Below, one piece after another: positions 60,386 to 64,000 of a DNA stretch of 64,000 nt. Made by a program: the position numbers and the translations under genes. The notes under the pieces are model-generated. The model was given only the letters and a program-made list of their open reading frames with translations. It was not told the DNA's origin and ran no database searches. This DNA comes from Multifurca ochricompacta (Eukaryota > Basidiomycota > Agaricomycetes > Russulales > Russulaceae). Where the stretch lies: assembly GCA_022496185.1 (NCBI GenBank), contig WTXG01000029.1, positions 124,001-188,000 on the forward strand, given 5' to 3'. The first letter of the stretch is position 1; the number at the start of each line of letters is the position of its first letter.

Positions 60386-60603
60386 GGCCGCAGGGACATG
60401 CCCAAATAGCACAGCTACTACAGGGAACATAGTAACTACTAGGATGTGATCAGATTAGAGACACTAAGTTTCTCAAAGACTAAAAACCCTGCAGGGAAAA
60501 GGAAGTGGTAGTTAGAGATAAGATTGTGTAATTAGGGATCCGCACGGGTAACCCACGGGTACATGAGACACAACCCTTACCCATACCCGCAAGTACCCTT
60601 AAG
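60386..60603. other. Possible hAT-like terminal fragment
   Basis: Contains TAGGGATCCGCACGGGT and repeated ACCC(A/G)/GGGTA motifs near 60534-60600, resembling subterminal repeats of hAT-like elements. No partner end was found. Confidence 0.3.
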
Positions 60604-60820
60604 CACAGGCACCAAACTGTGCAGAAGAGAGTGCACAGAAGGTGTCGATGTCACAAGTCAGACACTTAGCAACACATTTCTTAAGTAGTTTCATGAGGGT
60701 CTTGAGCAGGGAGATTGGTCGGTGGGCCTTGGGGAGGGTGTAGTCTGGCTGATCAGGCTTGGGAATAACAACAGTCAAGGCGCGTTTCCATCGGTCAGGG
60801 ACGAAGGAGAGAGCGACTCC
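60604..60820 (-). mobile_element. LINE reverse-transcriptase fragment
   Basis: A single minus-strand frame reads VALSFVPDRWKRALTVVIPK, then PDQPDYTLPKAHRPISLLKT and LMKLLKKCVAKCL. The W-K-A-x-V-x-x-I-x-K-P ... Y-R/H-P-I-S-L pattern is the first conserved block of non-LTR reverse transcriptases. Only about 70 codons remain, with no endonuclease and no catalytic YADD motif nearby. Confidence 0.8.
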
Positions 60821-62373
60821 CTGCTTGTCGTTGCGTGGTCGTTGGAAGTATTCCCCCGATAAAGATCTCAGTTTTCATGCCCCTGGGAGATGTATCTAAT
60901 GCTCCTCCATTTTGAGCACTTATGGGAACGCTATGTCAAGCTCTGGTCTTCCCTTCCACCTCGCGTGTACCACATGCTCGTCTCACCACGATGCATGGGT
61001 TTTGCGAGATGATGTTGTCGGTGTACGTGCCATACTTGGTTCATACGGATTGGTTTCAGTAGACCATTGAGGTTTTGTAAGGAGGAAGGCTGTGCCTAGT
61101 GTCGATGCAATACCATGCGCTCAGTCTGCACACACCTGTTTATGCATATTTTATAAGACAATAAGGTCCTAATCGTGGACATCCATCACGCAAATGCTGG
61201 CCAACACTTTTCCCTAAACTACTAATTACAATGGCCTGTTCACCCAACTGAAGTAGCTACCTGCATACCTCATGTCCCAGAACCACAGCATGTCCACGGC
61301 GTCGAGTCCGGGATTAGCATACTGGGTCCAGGTTTAGTCAATCTCTCCTTAGCTCATCCTGACTAGTGAGGCGATTGTGAAGGCAGCGTAGAGAAATGCC
61401 TTGAGGTCTATATCAACCATGAAGCAATCAGGTCCCCGTAGTACTGCTCAGAGCGAGACAGCACGAGGCACTGTGACCGTGCCGTGCCCTCAAGACCGAA
61501 CGTTTCTGCCCGCACCATGAATTTTACGTGTCTTATAGATCAAACACTTTCATCAGGTCCTGTGCACGCCATTATCCAAGCGCATACCCGGGGATGGTAG
61601 ACGACAAATATGAGGGCTGAGGGAGAACTGGGCCGAAAGGTGTGTCGGCTTGTGATGTTTACGAAAATTATCAGTGTCAAAACATGTCAACAAAAGTGGT
61701 TGTGATGGCGCCAAGAAGTATAATTCGATTCGATAGAGAGTGGCACTTTCGCGCACTGAAAGAATGGCGCATGTTAATGAAAGCGTGAATGGGTTAACCA
61801 TAAAAAAGAGAGAGAGAGAGAGATAGTGTGTGTGTGTGTGTGTGTGTGTGTGATTAACTTCGGAGCGACTCACGTGTCAGAGCTCGTCCTCGATGATCTT
61901 GTGAGGACAAGCCATGTAACCATTTAACTACAATCACAACCAACTCGAAAGCTAAGCTGAGACTGAGACTCTCGGCTCTGACAACCAAGTTCAACCACAT
62001 CCCTTGTTCTGTTTACACCCCTCCGGTGTCCATTGCTCTTGCTCGTTAACGACAATGGACGCCTTTTGCAGTTACACGGACAGTAATGAATACAGTATAA
62101 CCATTCATAACAAGCCGAAGACGTCCGTATGATCCAAATAGCTATCGAAAACTGAAAACAAGGTATCGAAGAGAATGCCTTTCTCGGGAAATTTGTTGTT
62201 GAAAAGGGAATGAGGCTGGTAAATCAAGGAGGGGGGTACAGCTATATAAAAGGGGCGTCCGTGAGTGTCGCCAAAGTCCATCCCATCCCAGAGTCCGCCA
62301 ACGTCATTAAGCCTTTGTATCATTCTCCTTCCTCGCTTCTTCTCCTACGCTTCTTCTTACCTTTATCCTGCTG
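60821..62373. other. Gene-poor stretch with a dinucleotide microsatellite
   Basis: No gene recognised. It lies 3' of the zinc-finger-like gene. See 61807-61852 for the simple repeat. Confidence 0.4.
61807..61852. repeat. (GA)n(GT)n microsatellite
   Basis: About 8 GA units followed by 13-14 GT units. Confidence 0.95.
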
Positions 62374-63592
62374 CTAAACTATCCCCTGCCCCTTGCAGTG
62401 CTGGAGGTAGAGTTTGATGCCGTTCTTTTGCATAATCATCCTTCCACAACTGCAAATCGCAACCGCCGGCGCCTTGTGAACCTTGGTCGTCGACCTATGC
62501 CAGTTCAGGTCCTTTCTGCAGTTGAAACTCACCACACGGCCTTGCAGTTTCGTGCACTCCTCGCAGATATATTCTGCCCATTCTCTGTCAATTAGCGTTT
62601 TGCGCACTGGTGTGGAAGGCTCCGCCGATGAAATTTGGACGACCTGCATGGTTGCCGGCGCCAGGATTGTCCCAAGCCTACCTCAGTTAAATTCTTTGGC
62701 ACCGACATGTATCCAAGCGCTTTGGCGCTGTGGATAGCGGACTGAAATTTAGACTGGGGGCGGCGCTGGGCCACGCCGTTGACGGCAACGTCGGGAGTCT
62801 GGAAACCAGAGTCGATGGAAATGACCCCACGCCCTGGTATCGACTCTGAGGCGCGCTGTCGCTCTTGACATGCTACTTCTTCACGCACTCTCGAGCTTGG
62901 ACTAGCGCCAACGGATCTTTCAAGTGGAATGTTGGAGCAGGTAATGAATAGCGCACTGCGCACCATGGGGACCATGCCAAGGTATCCAAAGTTGCCATAG
63001 CAGCCTGTTTTCAAGTCCTCCGAGTTCTCCGCATTCAGCTTCCAGCCAAGGATCTGAGGTGCGTCTGATAGGTTCGAATCACCAAAGGTGTCGAGGGCTA
63101 CCGATGTCACTGTAGGCGTCGACCCCTTTATAGGCAGCTGATCCAGGGGGTGTACAGCTTTGGGGGGTTTCTCGTGTCTCTTCGCTTTCACGCGCTGACT
63201 TGGAGTCATGTGACTCCTGAAAGCGCGTCTGAGACTTCCGTAGGGTGGTTATCCATCGAGGTGAAATCCGAGAAAAATAATTTGTCGCTATCGACCTGTA
63301 GGTCTAGATTGAGTGGGGTGAGAGGTTCGTTGCTGCAACCACTAAGTTCGAAGCCCACAGGTGTTTCTGGTGGCGGCGAATCTGACGAGGAGCTCGATGA
63401 ACACAATGCGCTGTATGCGCTTACCATCCACTTGTCGAGGACCGGATTGCTGAGGGTTAGGAATAGGGGTGGCGGTCGATGGGTCCATTTGTGACCACTT
63501 ATTCGCGCGGTGGGGCCTCTGCCCTCCTGCTGTGCGAAGTCATTGAATCCTTGCTCGGGAACCTGCGACGGGTGATGAGCGGGCTCTCTCAT
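62374..63592 (-). CDS. Divergent C2H2-like zinc-finger protein (tentative)
   Basis: Minus-strand gene model with at least two introns. The first exon (ATG at 63592, MREPAHHPSQVPEQG) has a Ser/Pro-rich region, SAYSALCSSSSSSDSPPPE, typical of fungal regulators. The middle exon reads DTFGDSNLSDAPQILGWKLN to SAIHSAKALGYMSVPKNLTE. The last exon has a Cys/His array, with ICEEC and FNCRKDLNWHRSTTKVH, then ICSCGRMIMQKNGIKLYLQHC, spaced like degenerate C2H2 fingers. TAG at 62374-62376. The intron before the last exon would be only about 38 bases, short even for fungi, so the model may be wrong or the gene decayed. A relic of its first exon lies at 39.0-39.4 kb. Confidence 0.45.
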
Positions 63593-63759
63593 ACTGAACA
63601 ACTCTTTTTACTCACTAGAAAGTCTTCACCCGATTGTGCTCTGAATTGTTGTCCATTGCTGGCCATCGGTGAATCTGCGGACGCCTTTCCTGGGTCTGTG
63701 ACAGGAAAATGGGGACACCCTGCGGCACCTGGCCAAAGACAAAGACACAGGTCCGTTGA

Positions 63760-64000
63760 CGCAGACTCGATATCCGTCGTCTCTTCCCATGAGTTCGAAG
63801 CGGAGAGGGGTCCCACGAGAGTGAGAAAAGGGGAGAGAAGAAGGGATTCGATGTCGATGAGAACGCTGAGACACACGAGTGGCCTTGCAACTCTGGTAGG
63901 CCTTTGCTACACTTGAAGGCTTGAACAAACAAATCTAAATGACTGAGAATTGGTCTGCGTGAATGTCGGTAACGTCGATAATGCCGAATGCGTCGATGAG
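63760..64000. repeat. Dispersed repeat, copy of 48.68-48.89 kb
   Basis: High identity with the 48-kb copy over about 210 bases, from GAGTTCGAAGCGGAGAG to the window edge. It lies upstream of the zinc-finger-like gene and may include its promoter. Confidence 0.7.

Overview
This window looks like an accessory region of an agaricomycete (mushroom-type basidiomycete) nuclear chromosome. Genes carry several short GT-AG introns of roughly 50-70 bases. Families typical of these fungi are present: a fungal CHAT/TPR family, an F-box-like protein, a chloroperoxidase-like heme-thiolate protein and a cytochrome P450. The intergenic DNA is full of transposon remnants. Exon borders below were worked out by eye from splice sites, family motifs and comparison of paralogous copies inside the window.

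Left flank (1-10.9 kb) holds ordinary genes: a carnosine N-methyltransferase-like gene (-), a decayed acireductone dioxygenase copy, an AMSH/Sst2-type K63 deubiquitinase (+) and an LDAH-family lipid-droplet hydrolase (+). Between 27.9 and 34.3 kb lies a second normal island: an F-box-like gene, a tRNA-threonylcarbamoyladenosine dehydratase (Tcd1/2 type), a chloroperoxidase-family protein and an unrecognised coiled-coil protein. A P450 lies at 39.9-42.2 kb. A divergent C2H2-like gene lies at 62.4-63.6 kb.

The main feature is a seven-copy cluster of TPR-CHAT genes (TPR-like helical repeats followed by a CHAT caspase/separase-like protease domain), here called G1-G7. In map order they are G1 (+, 11.8-15.1), G3 (-, 16.2-20.1), G2 (+, 20.9-24.1), G4 (-, 24.4-27.2), G5 (-, 34.9-38.1), G6 (-, 50.0-53.2) and G7 (-, 56.2-59.5). 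Only G2 and G6 read through without lesions. Both keep the CHAT His-Cys dyad (FVCHG and AACHT) and begin with a 13-base micro-exon encoding MAQE or MTQE. G3 and G4 are tail-to-tail partners of G1 and G2, and both lack the catalytic end from the same breakpoint. The left cluster therefore looks like a tandem duplication of a convergent [full +][truncated -] pair. G6 and G7 come from a separate direct duplication that includes shared flanks.

The copies have been invaded by mobile DNA. There is a solo LTR in G3, itself split by a 1.27-kb hAT-like element, both with intact target-site duplications. There are also three GC-rich hAT-like elements sharing one terminus, a palindromic MITE in G4, a second solo LTR near G7 and a LINE reverse-transcriptase scrap. 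G1, G5, G7, the Tcd gene and the P450 are each broken only by apparent one-base deletions at the sites I aligned. This raises the question of uncorrected sequencing errors versus real decay.
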